Positions 15,228 to 24,687 of a stretch of 26,953 nucleotides of DNA are shown here, piece after piece (position 1 is the stretch's first letter; the number at the start of each line of letters is the position of its first letter). The notes beneath the pieces are model-generated. The model did not search any database, was not told the DNA's origin, and saw nothing but the letters and a program-made list of their open reading frames with translations. This DNA is from Gammaproteobacteria bacterium. GTDB taxonomy: Bacteria; Pseudomonadota; Gammaproteobacteria; Eutrophobiales; Eutrophobiaceae. Where the stretch lies: NCBI GenBank assembly GCA_016844485.1, contig JAENIZ010000005.1, positions 1 to 26,953 of the forward strand, in the 5' to 3' direction. The position numbers were made by a program, and so were the translations under genes.

Positions 15228-16448
15228 CTAACAAGCCTCATCCAGTAATTCTATCCAGTGTTTAACCGGCACATCGGTTGCCTGTTGCAGATGCAACTGG
15301 CAACCGATATTTGCCGTGGCAATGACCTCCGGCCGGCCTGTTAACAGGGCATTAACTTTCTTTCTCTGCAATTGCAATGACAGATCCGGCTGGAGCAATG
15401 AGTAAACTCCTGCAGAGCCACAGCACTGGTCCCTGTCAGGTACCTGGGTTAATTTAAACCCGAGCTCGACAAGCAAATCTTCGGTTGTATTACTTAATCT
15501 TTGTCCATGCTGTAACGTACAGGGATTCTGAAAGGCCAATCTTTCGTTATTCAACGTAATTTTGTTTTTAAGTTGCGAAATATCCCTGTTTGTAAAGATT
15601 TCAGAAATATCATTGGTCATGGACGATATCTGTCTGGCCTTCTTCGCATAGACGGGATCATCTCTGAGTATGTAACCATAATCCTTGATCATCGCTCCAC
15701 ATCCACTTGCCGTGGTGATGATTGCCTTAATACCTTCATTAATATAGGGCCACCACTGGTCGATATTCTTTTGCATAAATTTCCTGGCTGTGTTGATCTC
15801 CGCCATATGATAGTCAATTGCCCCGCAACAACCCTCACCATGAACTGCGATCGTGCTGATTGCGAGTTTGTCCAATACGCGTATGGCTGCTGCGTTGGTA
15901 TTGGGTGCAAGAGAAGGTTGAACACACCCCGAAAACAGGATCATCCTGCGTGAATGTTTACCTGGCGCGGATGTTTTTGTTGAAATCTTTACCGGTATCA
16001 TTTTCTTCAATCTCCCGTGAAGGACGGGACGAAGAAATTGTCCCACGCGCAGCAAAAATAAAAATCGTCTCCGATACGGCAATAGCTTGCGGAGGACAAA
16101 TCGAAATAATCTGTCCCCCGGTGAGCGTTTTATCTTGGCCTCGATCTGCTGCCTGCCTATATCAAGCAGATGTCCGTATTCAACCCCGGAAGGACAGTTT
16201 GTCTCGCAGGCCCTGCAGGTAAGACATCGATCAAGGTGCAACTGGGTCTTGCGGCTTGCTTCCCTGCCCTCGAGCATTCCTTTGATCAGATAGATACGGC
16301 CACGGGGGCTGTCCAGTTCATCTCCGAGTAACCGGTATGTCGGACACGTAGCAGTACATAATCCACAATGTACACAACTGCGCAAGATCCTGTTGGCCTC
16401 CTTGCCTTCTGGCGTATTTTTCAAATCTTCAACAATAAATGTCTGCAT
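15228..16448 (-). CDS. glcF: Glycolate oxidase iron-sulfur subunit GlcF
   Basis: Electron-transfer subunit of membrane-associated glycolate dehydrogenase. The 406 residues have two 4Fe-4S motifs, CVHCGLCTATCP (C25, C28, C31, C35) and CLTCRACETNCP (C75, C78, C81, C85), followed by two CCG domains ending in GEGCCGAIDYH and RDQCCGSAGVYS. The length matches E. coli GlcF. It is the last gene of glcDEF: its ATG follows the glcE stop by five bases, with GAGG overlapping the stop as ribosome binding site. Electrons from glycolate presumably pass to quinone. Confidence 0.97.
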   Translation of the reverse strand: MQTFIVEDLKNTPEGKEANRILRSCVHCGLCTATCPTYRLLGDELDSPRGRIYLIKGMLEGREASRKTQLHLDRCLTCRACETNCPSGVEYGHLLDIGRQQIEAKIKRSPGDRLFRFVLRKLLPYRRRFLFLLRVGQFLRPVLHGRLKKMIPVKISTKTSAPGKHSRRMILFSGCVQPSLAPNTNAAAIRVLDKLAISTIAVHGEGCCGAIDYHMAEINTARKFMQKNIDQWWPYINEGIKAIITTASGCGAMIKDYGYILRDDPVYAKKARQISSMTNDISEIFTNRDISQLKNKITLNNERLAFQNPCTLQHGQRLSNTTEDLLVELGFKLTQVPDRDQCCGSAGVYSLLQPDLSLQLQRKKVNALLTGRPEVIATANIGCQLHLQQATDVPVKHWIELLDEAC

Positions 16449-16453
16449 AATCC

Positions 16454-17512
16454 TCAGAATTCCCTATACATATGGCCTTTATTCAAAATAATTTCCGGAT
16501 CGAATGCCTGTTTCAATCGGGTATGCAGGGTCTTGATACCGGGAGACAAGGGATGAAAGACCTCACCATTGCGATTGCCCCCCCTGAATAACGTGGCATG
16601 GCCACCTGCCTGTTCTGCGACAGAACGAACCTTCTCCATGGATTCCGATGACTTCAACCAGCGCTGTGCACCACCCCAATCAATAAACCATTCACCGTAC
16701 AGATCCAATGCATCGGCAGTGGAAGGCACAGAAATACGCCATAGAACGTCAGTGATATTTTTAAAAAAATCGAGCCGGTGTTCGCGCAAGTCCTGCCAAT
16801 AACGTAATCCTTCCGGATGATCATCCATATTCAGTTGTTTCATTGCCGCATGCACGGCACTGCATTTCCCTGATAACCGTATATGCAAATGTTGTCCGTC
16901 ATAACAGGCAGCCGACAGGGATAATGACTGCCCGGCCCATGTATTCATGTCATACAACGCAGAAGGGAAATCTTTTGTTTTAGTCAAACTGACTTCATAT
17001 TCAGGCACTGGCAGGACCTTGATGGATATCTCCAGTAATACACCCAAGGTGCCCAGGGCGCCCGTCATTAATCGCGATACATCATATCCTGCAACGTTCT
17101 TCATCACCTGACCGCCGAAGGTGAGGATTTCGCCTTTTCCCGTCAGACATTTAACCCCCAGAATAAAATCCCTGACACTACCCACATAGGGACGGCGCGG
17201 CCCGGAAAGTCCACAGGCAACAACACCTCCCAGTGTTGCGCCATTTCCAAAATACGGTGGTTCGAATGCCAGCATTTGATTCTGGCTTGCCAATGTCTTT
17301 TCTATCTCGGCAAGGGATGTGCCCGCACGGGCAGTAATGACCAGTTCGGTGGGTTCATAAGAAATAACGCCGGAACAGGATCGGGTAGCAAGGATCTCGC
17401 CCGCACAATCTCGTCCATAAAATCCCTTGGTCCCTCCGCCCTGTATAACAAGCGATTGCCCCGTTGCATTCGCGGTTATTACACGTTCCGTTAATTCCTG
17501 ATAAGTGGACAG
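16454..17512 (-). CDS. glcE: Glycolate oxidase FAD-binding subunit GlcE, probable CTG start
   Basis: FAD-binding subunit of glycolate dehydrogenase. The C-terminal part shows FGNGATLGGVVACGLSGPRR, GSVRDFILG and GGQVMKNVAGYDVSRLM, typical of GlcE. The only canonical start in the frame, TTG 17293, would lose the FAD-binding N-terminus. Upstream of it the frame still encodes GlcE-like sequence (YQELTERV, SLVIQGGGTKGFYGR, then SYEPTELVITARAG) back to the glcD TAA. No ATG, GTG or TTG occurs there. The best start is CTG 17512, three bases after that stop, with GAGAGG inside the glcD end at normal distance. This gives 352 residues, matching the 350 of E. coli GlcE. Readthrough of the glcD stop is possible because both genes share a frame. 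Confidence 0.88.
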   Translation of the reverse strand: MSTYQELTERVITANATGQSLVIQGGGTKGFYGRDCAGEILATRSCSGVISYEPTELVITARAGTSLAEIEKTLASQNQMLAFEPPYFGNGATLGGVVACGLSGPRRPYVGSVRDFILGVKCLTGKGEILTFGGQVMKNVAGYDVSRLMTGALGTLGVLLEISIKVLPVPEYEVSLTKTKDFPSALYDMNTWAGQSLSLSAACYDGQHLHIRLSGKCSAVHAAMKQLNMDDHPEGLRYWQDLREHRLDFFKNITDVLWRISVPSTADALDLYGEWFIDWGGAQRWLKSSESMEKVRSVAEQAGGHATLFRGGNRNGEVFHPLSPGIKTLHTRLKQAFDPEIILNKGHMYREF

Positions 17513-17515
17513 ATG

Positions 17516-18964
17516 TTAAAACCTCTCAAGCTCGGGAAATGGTAATTTCCCGGCATGAATATGCATGGCGCCGAATTCAGCACAGCGTTTCAGTGCCGGT
17601 ACGGCCTTGCCCGGATTTAGCAGGCCATCGGCGTCAAAAGCATGCTTGATCGCATGGAACTGAAGTAATTCTTCAGAATTGAACTGAACACACATTTGAT
17701 TGATCTTTTCTATGCCTACTCCATGTTCACCGGTGATTGTTCCTCCCGCTTGCACACAAACCTCGAGTATCTTTCCACCGAATTCCTCCGCTTTCTTTAA
17801 TTCTCCGGGAACACTGACATCATAGAGTATCAGGGGATGCAGATTACCATCGCCTGCATGAAAGACATTGACTACACCTAAACCAAATTGGTTTGATAGT
17901 TCGTTAATTCGACGTAAGACTTGCGCGATATGTTTTCTTGGTATAGTTCCGTCCATGCAATAATAATCCGCCGCAATACGCCCAACCGCCGGAAAAGCCG
18001 CCTTGCGTCCCGCCCAGAATTTTTCACCTTCAGCCCTGTTTTTTGCCAGACGAACATTGGTTGCACCGGACTTCAACAGTATCTGTTCAACCTTGTGACT
18101 TTCTGTTTCAACTTCTTCCGGCACGCCATCAATTTCACATAACAGAATGGCCGCAGCTTCAACAGGGTAACCGGCATTTACATAAGCCTCGACGGCACGG
18201 ATACCTGCATTGTCCATCATCTCAAGACCCGCGGGAATGATTCCAGCCGCGATGATCGCTGCCACACCACTACCTGCCTCTTCCACGCTGTCAAATGCGG
18301 CAAGGAGAATCTGATTGTGTACGGGTTTCGGCAGGAGTTTCAGCGTTATTTCCACGATAACTCCCAACATCCCTTCTGAACCCGTCATCAAGGCCAGCAG
18401 GTCATACCCTGGCGCATCCAACGCATGATTGCCGATATCAAGCAGCTCGCCTTCGATAGTCACGATTTTCAATGCGGCAATATTGTGTACCGTCAACCCA
18501 TATTTCAAACAATGCACCCCGCCTGAATTCTCTGCTACATTACCGCCAATAGTGCACGCGATCTGTGAAGAGGGATCGGGCGCATAAAACAACCCGTAAG
18601 GTGCTGCTGCCTCCGATACACTGAGATTACGTACACCGGGTTGTACCCTGGCAACACGCTGGTAGGGATCAATTTCAAGGATTTGATCAAATTTGGCGAG
18701 ACTCAACACCACGCCATTCGCTACAGGTAATGCACCACCGGAAAGTCCGGTACCGGCACCACGTGCAACCACAGGGATTTTTTCCGCATGACAAAACCGC
18801 ATTACTGCCCGAACCTGCGCAACGCTGTCAGGCAGTACAACACAACGCGGCAACTGCCGGTAGGCGGAAAGCGCATCGCACTCATAGACCTGCAGGGATT
18901 CGGTATCGGCAATAACCGCTTCAGGGGGTAAAAATTCGTATAACTTTTCTATCGATGACGTCAT
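17516..18964 (-). CDS. glcD: Glycolate oxidase catalytic flavoprotein subunit GlcD
   Basis: Oxidises glycolate to glyoxylate using FAD. The 482-residue protein has the FAD-binding type 4 domain with VARGAGTGLSGGALP (66-80) and PDPSSQIACTIGGNVAENSGG (from 129), then the C-terminal oxidase domain with VNVFHAGDGNLHP and GTITGEHGVGIEK, the metal and active-site histidine segments. Its length is close to E. coli GlcD (499). It is the first gene of glcDEF. A three-codon reading frame (ATG CGG GCA TGA) ends on the glcD ATG, probably by chance. Confidence 0.97.
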   Translation of the reverse strand: MTSSIEKLYEFLPPEAVIADTESLQVYECDALSAYRQLPRCVVLPDSVAQVRAVMRFCHAEKIPVVARGAGTGLSGGALPVANGVVLSLAKFDQILEIDPYQRVARVQPGVRNLSVSEAAAPYGLFYAPDPSSQIACTIGGNVAENSGGVHCLKYGLTVHNIAALKIVTIEGELLDIGNHALDAPGYDLLALMTGSEGMLGVIVEITLKLLPKPVHNQILLAAFDSVEEAGSGVAAIIAAGIIPAGLEMMDNAGIRAVEAYVNAGYPVEAAAILLCEIDGVPEEVETESHKVEQILLKSGATNVRLAKNRAEGEKFWAGRKAAFPAVGRIAADYYCMDGTIPRKHIAQVLRRINELSNQFGLGVVNVFHAGDGNLHPLILYDVSVPGELKKAEEFGGKILEVCVQAGGTITGEHGVGIEKINQMCVQFNSEELLQFHAIKHAFDADGLLNPGKAVPALKRCAEFGAMHIHAGKLPFPELERF

Positions 18965-19162
18965 GCCCGCATTTTACAGCGATAACAACGGGGACTGTAA
19001 CGAACAATCGAAGGGTGTTGCCCTCATCTTGAGACTGATAGCGTACCCGCAACTTGATCTTGGTATGATTACTGACCAGCACGGTTGGTCCCCATTTTCA
19101 GGGTCTGTTCAATGCCAGATGGACTGAAAATAACTACTTGAAATATATGCCAATTACAGTAT

Positions 19163-19184
19163 CTTCTTAAACCAGATTAAGAAG
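19163..19184 (+). promoter_or_regulatory. Leader hairpin immediately upstream of rng
   Basis: CTTCTTAA (19163-19170) pairs perfectly with TTAAGAAG (19177-19184) around loop ACCAGA. The 3' arm holds AAGAAG, the only purine-rich ribosome-binding-like sequence before the rng ATG at 19197, so folding could hide it. A weak promoter (TTGAAA 19138-19143, TATCTT 19160-19165, 16-bp spacing) lies just in front. Autocontrol by RNase G is a speculation based on RNase E. Confidence 0.4.
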
Positions 19185-19196
19185 TAGCAAACAACC

Positions 19197-20741
19197 ATGA
19201 GCGAAGAGATTCTGATTAATATCACACCCCAGGAGACACGCGTTGCAGTGGTCGAAAACGGCATGCTGCAAGAGGTATATATTGAGCGTTCACAAAAACG
19301 CGGCCTGGTGGGTAACATTTTCAAGGGCCGTGTGTCCAGAATACTGCCCGGGATGCAGGCGGCATTTATTGACATTGGCCTTGAGCGTACCGGTTTCCTG
19401 CACACCTCGGATATCAGTGGTATAACCGAAGATTATGTCCCGGAGGATCAGGACGATTTCCAGGCGCCCTCGATAGAGACAGTTCTCCGTGAAGGACAGG
19501 AAATACTCGTGCAGGTCATAAAAGATCCGCTTGGCAGCAAGGGGGCGCGGCTTACAACTCGCTTGTCCATACCATCCCGTTACCTCGTCTTCATCCCGGA
19601 TTATTCAAAGATTGGCATTTCCCAAAGGATTGAAGACGTAATGGAACGGGAACGATTGCGTAACATCATCATGCAATACCGATCCAGTATTACAAGACTG
19701 GCGGTCGGCAATGAAGACAATGTGGTTCTGTATAGTGCAGCAAGAGAACCTGAAATCCTGGCTAAAGGCGGTTTTATTGTGCGTACCGCCGCAGAAGGTA
19801 TCCCGGAAGAAGATATCCATAGAGATATAGAATTTTTACACAAATTATGGGATTCAACTGTCATTCGCGCAAAAAATACGTTTGCTCCAAGCATAGTATA
19901 TGAAGATTTACCATTGGTGATGAGAACTATGCGTGACCTTGTCCATTCAAAAATTGAAAAGGTTCGCATTGATTCCAAGGAAATATATCAAAGAGTAATG
20001 GAATTCTCGAAGCTATTCATCCCCGAATTCCTGGGAAGGATTGAATATTATTCCGGTGAGCATCCCATTCTTGATCTTTATTCCGTTGAGGATGAAATAC
20101 AAAAATCACTGGGCAGAAAAGTACAATTGAAATCCGGTGGACATTTGATCATCGAACAAACGGAGGCCATGACAACTATTGATGTCAATACCGGCGCGTT
20201 TGTCGGGCATCGCAACCTCGAAGAAACAATTTATAAAACCAATCTGGAGGCAGCGCAGACAATCGCCAGACAACTACGTCTGCGTAATCTTGGCGGTATT
20301 ATCATCATTGATTTTATCGATATGCAGGAACCTGAACATCGCCGGCAAGTACTGCGTTCCCTGGAAAAACACCTTGAGCGGGATCACTCCAAGGTAGCCA
20401 TCAGTGAATTAACTTCATTGGGCCTTGTTCAACTGACCCGCAAGCGCACGAGGGAGAGTCTGGAACATATACTCTGTGAACCCTGCCCAACTTGCGCAGG
20501 AAAAGGATCGGTCAAGACGGCTGAAACCGTATGTTACGAGATCTATCGGGAAATATTGCGTGAGGTAAGGCAATTCGATGCCAAAAAATTGCTGGTTGTT
20601 GCATCTCAACATGTTGTTGATATGCTGCTGGACAATGAATCCACAAGCGTTGCAGAACTGGAGGAATTTATCGGCAGGCCTATTACATTCCAGGTAGACC
20701 CTTTGTACACACAGGAACAATATGACATCGTATTGATGTAG
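19197..20741 (+). CDS. rng: Ribonuclease G
   Basis: Single-strand endoribonuclease that matures 16S rRNA 5' ends and helps mRNA decay. The 514 residues start MSEEILINITPQETRVAVVE and contain the S1 RNA-binding region (about 38-125, GNIFKGRVSRILPGMQAAFIDIG), the 5'-sensor/RNase-H-like region, and the catalytic DNase-I-like domain with TTIDVNTGAFVG (D329) and IIIIDFIDM (D372). The zinc-link cysteines are in CEPCPTC (C427, C430, C433). The absence of the long RNase E scaffold tail makes it RNase G. It is about 25 residues longer than the E. coli enzyme because of an insertion near 163-190. yhdP follows after 11 bp, as is usual in this group. Confidence 0.96.
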   Translation: MSEEILINITPQETRVAVVENGMLQEVYIERSQKRGLVGNIFKGRVSRILPGMQAAFIDIGLERTGFLHTSDISGITEDYVPEDQDDFQAPSIETVLREGQEILVQVIKDPLGSKGARLTTRLSIPSRYLVFIPDYSKIGISQRIEDVMERERLRNIIMQYRSSITRLAVGNEDNVVLYSAAREPEILAKGGFIVRTAAEGIPEEDIHRDIEFLHKLWDSTVIRAKNTFAPSIVYEDLPLVMRTMRDLVHSKIEKVRIDSKEIYQRVMEFSKLFIPEFLGRIEYYSGEHPILDLYSVEDEIQKSLGRKVQLKSGGHLIIEQTEAMTTIDVNTGAFVGHRNLEETIYKTNLEAAQTIARQLRLRNLGGIIIIDFIDMQEPEHRRQVLRSLEKHLERDHSKVAISELTSLGLVQLTRKRTRESLEHILCEPCPTCAGKGSVKTAETVCYEIYREILREVRQFDAKKLLVVASQHVVDMLLDNESTSVAELEEFIGRPITFQVDPLYTQEQYDIVLM

Positions 20742-20752
20742 TAACAACCAAT

Positions 20753-23700
20753 ATGCTCGCACGATTCCTCAGAACTTTCTATCACGCCTGCTGGTATGCA
20801 TTTGCCGCTGTTATTTTGTTCACAGCTGTAAGTGTAACGCTGCTACGGCTGACACTGCCGCACATCAACAACTATCGTGAAAATATTCAGGCATGGGTGG
20901 GTGATTTCATAGGTTACCCGGTAGAGATTAAGCATATTGGTGCGGACTGGCAGGGATGGGTTCCGCATCTTACCCTTAATCAGATTAGTATCCTTAACTT
21001 GTCTGGTACTGATACTATTGCAAATTTCCAGTCTGCACGTATCAGTTTTGATCCTCTATCCAGTCTGCTGCAGCAGGAGTTAACACCACTACAACTGACA
21101 ATCACCGGCCTGGATTTAACCATAATTCGACAGCCGGATGGTTCAATAAATATAGCCAGGACGGAAGCTGAGATAAATGATCGGGATCTGCAAGATACAA
21201 GTTCAGTATTTGCCGGGTGGCTTCTTCTGCAAAGAAGTATTTCTATCCAGCAGGCCAATATCAACTTTCATGACATTGGAAAACAAAGACATCCGGTTTT
21301 ACTTTCTGATGTCTCCCTGAGACTTCGCAATGCTGTGGGCCGCATGCAACTCGAAGGATCGGCAAATTTACCTTATGAATACGGGGAAGGATTTAACTTT
21401 GCGCTTGATGCCTTTGGAGACATAACGACACCGTCCTGGTCAGGGCGACTCTACCTGGAAGGCAGAAATATATATCCTGCTGCATGGCTGGCCTTCGATG
21501 AAAATAATCCAAATGACATTAAACTGGCCAGTTCCCCTGGAACCATAAAATTATGGAGTGACTGGCGGGATGCGAAAGTAAATAAAATCGAAGGTCAGGT
21601 AAATATCCCTGATATCCAGTTACAAGCTGCAGATTCAAATTATGTTATTCAACATCTGAACACCACATTTTCTTTAACCCGGCTTAATGATAACGGTACG
21701 GAACTTAGTTTAGAGATTGATGAATTGCTGACAGAAAATGGCACCTGGCCCAAGACAACAATCAATATCAGCAAACATCCCGGAAATGAGGAGAAAAATT
21801 ATCGTTATACCGGCCAGTTCAGCTATTTGAAAGTTGATGATGTGATCTCATTTATAAAATTACTGCCCGAGTCTGGTAACGATATTGCGAATCTTGTTGA
21901 TTTTGAATTAAAAGGAAATCTCATAAACAGTTTCCTGATATATGACCCTGCCCTTCCAATCCAGGAACAATTAATCATTGACAGTGATATTGATCGACTG
22001 AGAATTAAACATATCCCCGATAACTCAGTCATCACCGGCCTGAGTGGTCATCTGTTAGGCAATATGGAACATGGCACTGTAAAGCTAAACTCAACATCAG
22101 TTGATCTGGATCTGCCTTCCGCATTTGAAAATCCACTGGCATTTCATGAACTGAACGGTAATGTTAAATGGACCCATGATGATGGGAGACGGATTTTCAA
22201 AATTGATGACGTTAAGGCGCATACTGTGGATTTCAACTCGCGGTTAAGAGGAAAAATAATCTTTCAGCCGGGAAGCTCATTACCTTCCGCAGATATGTTA
22301 ATCAACATCAGCAATGTCAATATTAAAAATGTGTCGCGTTACATGCCAACAGCAATACCTGAAAAAGCCAGAAGCTGGCTGAACACCTCTCTTGTTTCCG
22401 GCAATATATCCTCGTTGAATATGGCTCTCAGGGGACCGCTTGAAAATTTTCCCTACTACAATAATGAAGGTCAATTCAAAATTGTCGCCAACGTACATAA
22501 TGTAACACTGGATTATGACCCCAAGTGGATACCTATTAACGGGATCGAAGCAGAAGTAATGATCGACGGGAATTCGCTGGTGGTTAATGCGCGTTCGGGC
22601 AAGATTCAAAATGCGGATATTACCTGGGCGCAGGTCGTGATTAATGGACTCAATGCAGATAAACCATTAATAAGGATCGATGGTGAAGTGAAAGGACATA
22701 CAGATGATGCCATACATTTCATCAAAAACAGCCCGCTGGTTTCTATCGGCACTCTCAACGAAATCACACAACATGATATTAAAGGCGAAATAACGCTGAC
22801 CCTGGGACTTGATATCCCTTTAAAGCATGAGCCCGTTAAGGTAAACGTTGAAGTCACTTTCCATGATGCCATATTAGATTCTCCCAGCATGGGAATTAAA
22901 CTGGATAACATCACCGGTACTGTTTTATTTACCGAGGATTCAATAATTTCCAGGGAGATAAGTGCGAATTATTTCAACCAACCGGTTGAGCTTGGGATCA
23001 ATAGTATCTTGGGAAATATACCGGAAATCAGTTTAAGTGGGATCACAGACAGCCAGTTTATCATTGATCAGGTTACTCATTTTTTCCCAAAACTTGCATC
23101 TGTAGCTGGTGAACTGAACAATCGTGTTACTGGATCATCTCAATGGTTTGCCACATTATCGCCCGAAGAACCATTTTCGGAATCAAATCATAACAGGTTA
23201 CTCAAGATTACTTCGCCTCTCTCCGGTCTGTCGATAGATTTTCCCGCGCCGCTAGGCAAGGCTGATGGTTTCGTACCTTTGGAAATTTCGACAATTATCT
23301 CAGATGCTAATCAAAAAATGATTGATTTCGATTATGGCGATGTCCTGTCCGGTCATATCGAATTTGATAATTCTCTGCAAGACAGTTTAACGCAAGCCGA
23401 ATTTACATTTGGAAGCGCCACAAACCCACCAAAGGATTTCTCCGGAATCATCATTGACGGCCAGATTGAACATCTTTCCTTGCCGCAATGGTTTGGCTTT
23501 ATTAACACGTCAAATATAGATATTGAAAGTGAATTAATTAATACATTGCAATTTGACGTCACCGTATCGTCTCTGAATTTTCTTGATCAGGCTTTCAATG
23601 ATGTGAATATTCAGATGGATAAGCAGCAATCTGGCTGGAATATTAATCTCAATGGTGAGGATATTGCCGGTGATATCATCGTACCGGAAAATACGGCAAT

Positions 23701-24622
23701 AGAACCGCTAAAGGCTTCATTTAACAAAATCAACATTGCCGAAAATAATACATCGGATAACAATGAGGCCATTAATCCAGGCAAGTTTCCACCACTGCAG
23801 ATACAGGTAACAGAATTCAATTATGGAAAAATCAAACTCGGAGAAATGACGCTGAATACCTCTGTTGTAGAAAACGGTATGTCAATTGACTTGATTTCCT
23901 TTGATAAACCGGATCTCGCTATCGCCGGTAAAGGAATCTGGCAATTAATCGACGAAACAGAGGTCTCGGAGTTCAACATTAAATTAAATGCAAACTACCT
24001 GAATTCAATGCTGGAAACATTTGATTATAGTGTTGCGGCCATCAAGGACGGCGAGACTACACTGAACATGGATGCCAAATGGAATGGATCGCCTATGGAT
24101 TTCTCCCTGTCAAATATAAGCGGGAATTTGATTATGGAAATTGACAAGGGACAATTCCTCGATATTAAACCTACCGCCGGGCGCCTGTTTGGACTATTGA
24201 GTATTCAGACTTTATTCCGCCGGCTGTCGCTGGATTTCACGGATCTCTTCAGCGAAGGTCTTTCATTTGATCAAATTGAGGGAAATTTTACTATTGCGGG
24301 AGGTAACGCCTACACCAACAACCTTACCATGACAGGTCCCTCTGCCAATATTGATGTCACCGGACGGACCGGGCTGGTTGATCAGGATTACGACCAGGTT
24401 GTTACCGTCACACCACAGTTTGCTGACAGCCTGCCCGTTGCGAGTGCATTATTCGGTCCAATAGGTGTCGGGGTGGGGGCTGTCATATTTCTGGCCGGAG
24501 AGATGTTTAAATCCATTCCTGAGCAGATCGACAAGCTGCTGCGTTATCAGTACACCATTAAAGGCAAGTGGGATGAGCCCAAAGTAGAAAAATACAGCGG
24601 TAAAAGTGAAACCAGCGGTTGA
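20753..24622 (+). CDS. yhdP: YhdP family AsmA-like phospholipid transport protein
   Basis: A very large (1289 residues; E. coli YhdP is 1266) envelope protein with one N-terminal transmembrane helix (about 13-33). The rest is beta-rich periplasmic sequence of the AsmA/TamB type, which forms a long hydrophobic groove bridging inner and outer membranes. Family landmarks are the start (DFIGYPVEIKHIGADWQGW) and the C-terminal block with GRLFGLLSIQTLFRRL, DFTDLFSEGLSFDQIEG and ALFGPIGVGVGAVIFLAGEM. In E. coli, YhdP, TamB and YdbH together carry phospholipid to the outer membrane. It sits directly behind rng. With HpnM and MlaA in the same window, several lipid-traffic genes lie close together. Confidence 0.94.
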   Translation: MLARFLRTFYHACWYAFAAVILFTAVSVTLLRLTLPHINNYRENIQAWVGDFIGYPVEIKHIGADWQGWVPHLTLNQISILNLSGTDTIANFQSARISFDPLSSLLQQELTPLQLTITGLDLTIIRQPDGSINIARTEAEINDRDLQDTSSVFAGWLLLQRSISIQQANINFHDIGKQRHPVLLSDVSLRLRNAVGRMQLEGSANLPYEYGEGFNFALDAFGDITTPSWSGRLYLEGRNIYPAAWLAFDENNPNDIKLASSPGTIKLWSDWRDAKVNKIEGQVNIPDIQLQAADSNYVIQHLNTTFSLTRLNDNGTELSLEIDELLTENGTWPKTTINISKHPGNEEKNYRYTGQFSYLKVDDVISFIKLLPESGNDIANLVDFELKGNLINSFLIYDPALPIQEQLIIDSDIDRLRIKHIPDNSVITGLSGHLLGNMEHGTVKLNSTSVDLDLPSAFENPLAFHELNGNVKWTHDDGRRIFKIDDVKAHTVDFNSRLRGKIIFQPGSSLPSADMLINISNVNIKNVSRYMPTAIPEKARSWLNTSLVSGNISSLNMALRGPLENFPYYNNEGQFKIVANVHNVTLDYDPKWIPINGIEAEVMIDGNSLVVNARSGKIQNADITWAQVVINGLNADKPLIRIDGEVKGHTDDAIHFIKNSPLVSIGTLNEITQHDIKGEITLTLGLDIPLKHEPVKVNVEVTFHDAILDSPSMGIKLDNITGTVLFTEDSIISREISANYFNQPVELGINSILGNIPEISLSGITDSQFIIDQVTHFFPKLASVAGELNNRVTGSSQWFATLSPEEPFSESNHNRLLKITSPLSGLSIDFPAPLGKADGFVPLEISTIISDANQKMIDFDYGDVLSGHIEFDNSLQDSLTQAEFTFGSATNPPKDFSGIIIDGQIEHLSLPQWFGFINTSNIDIESELINTLQFDVTVSSLNFLDQAFNDVNIQMDKQQSGWNINLNGEDIAGDIIVPENTAIEPLKASFNKINIAENNTSDNNEAINPGKFPPLQIQVTEFNYGKIKLGEMTLNTSVVENGMSIDLISFDKPDLAIAGKGIWQLIDETEVSEFNIKLNANYLNSMLETFDYSVAAIKDGETTLNMDAKWNGSPMDFSLSNISGNLIMEIDKGQFLDIKPTAGRLFGLLSIQTLFRRLSLDFTDLFSEGLSFDQIEGNFTIAGGNAYTNNLTMTGPSANIDVTGRTGLVDQDYDQVVTVTPQFADSLPVASALFGPIGVGVGAVIFLAGEMFKSIPEQIDKLLRYQYTIKGKWDEPKVEKYSGKSETSG

Positions 24623-24687
24623 AAAAAATGAAAAGTGAAATGTAACTGATTCAATAATCTATTAGAACTGGCTCATAAATAATTCCC

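Noticed and set aside
18955..18976. ATGACGTCAT palindrome and three-codon frame at the glcD start
   Set aside because: Ten-base palindromes and tiny frames like this arise by chance; no supporting ribosome binding site was seen for the small frame.
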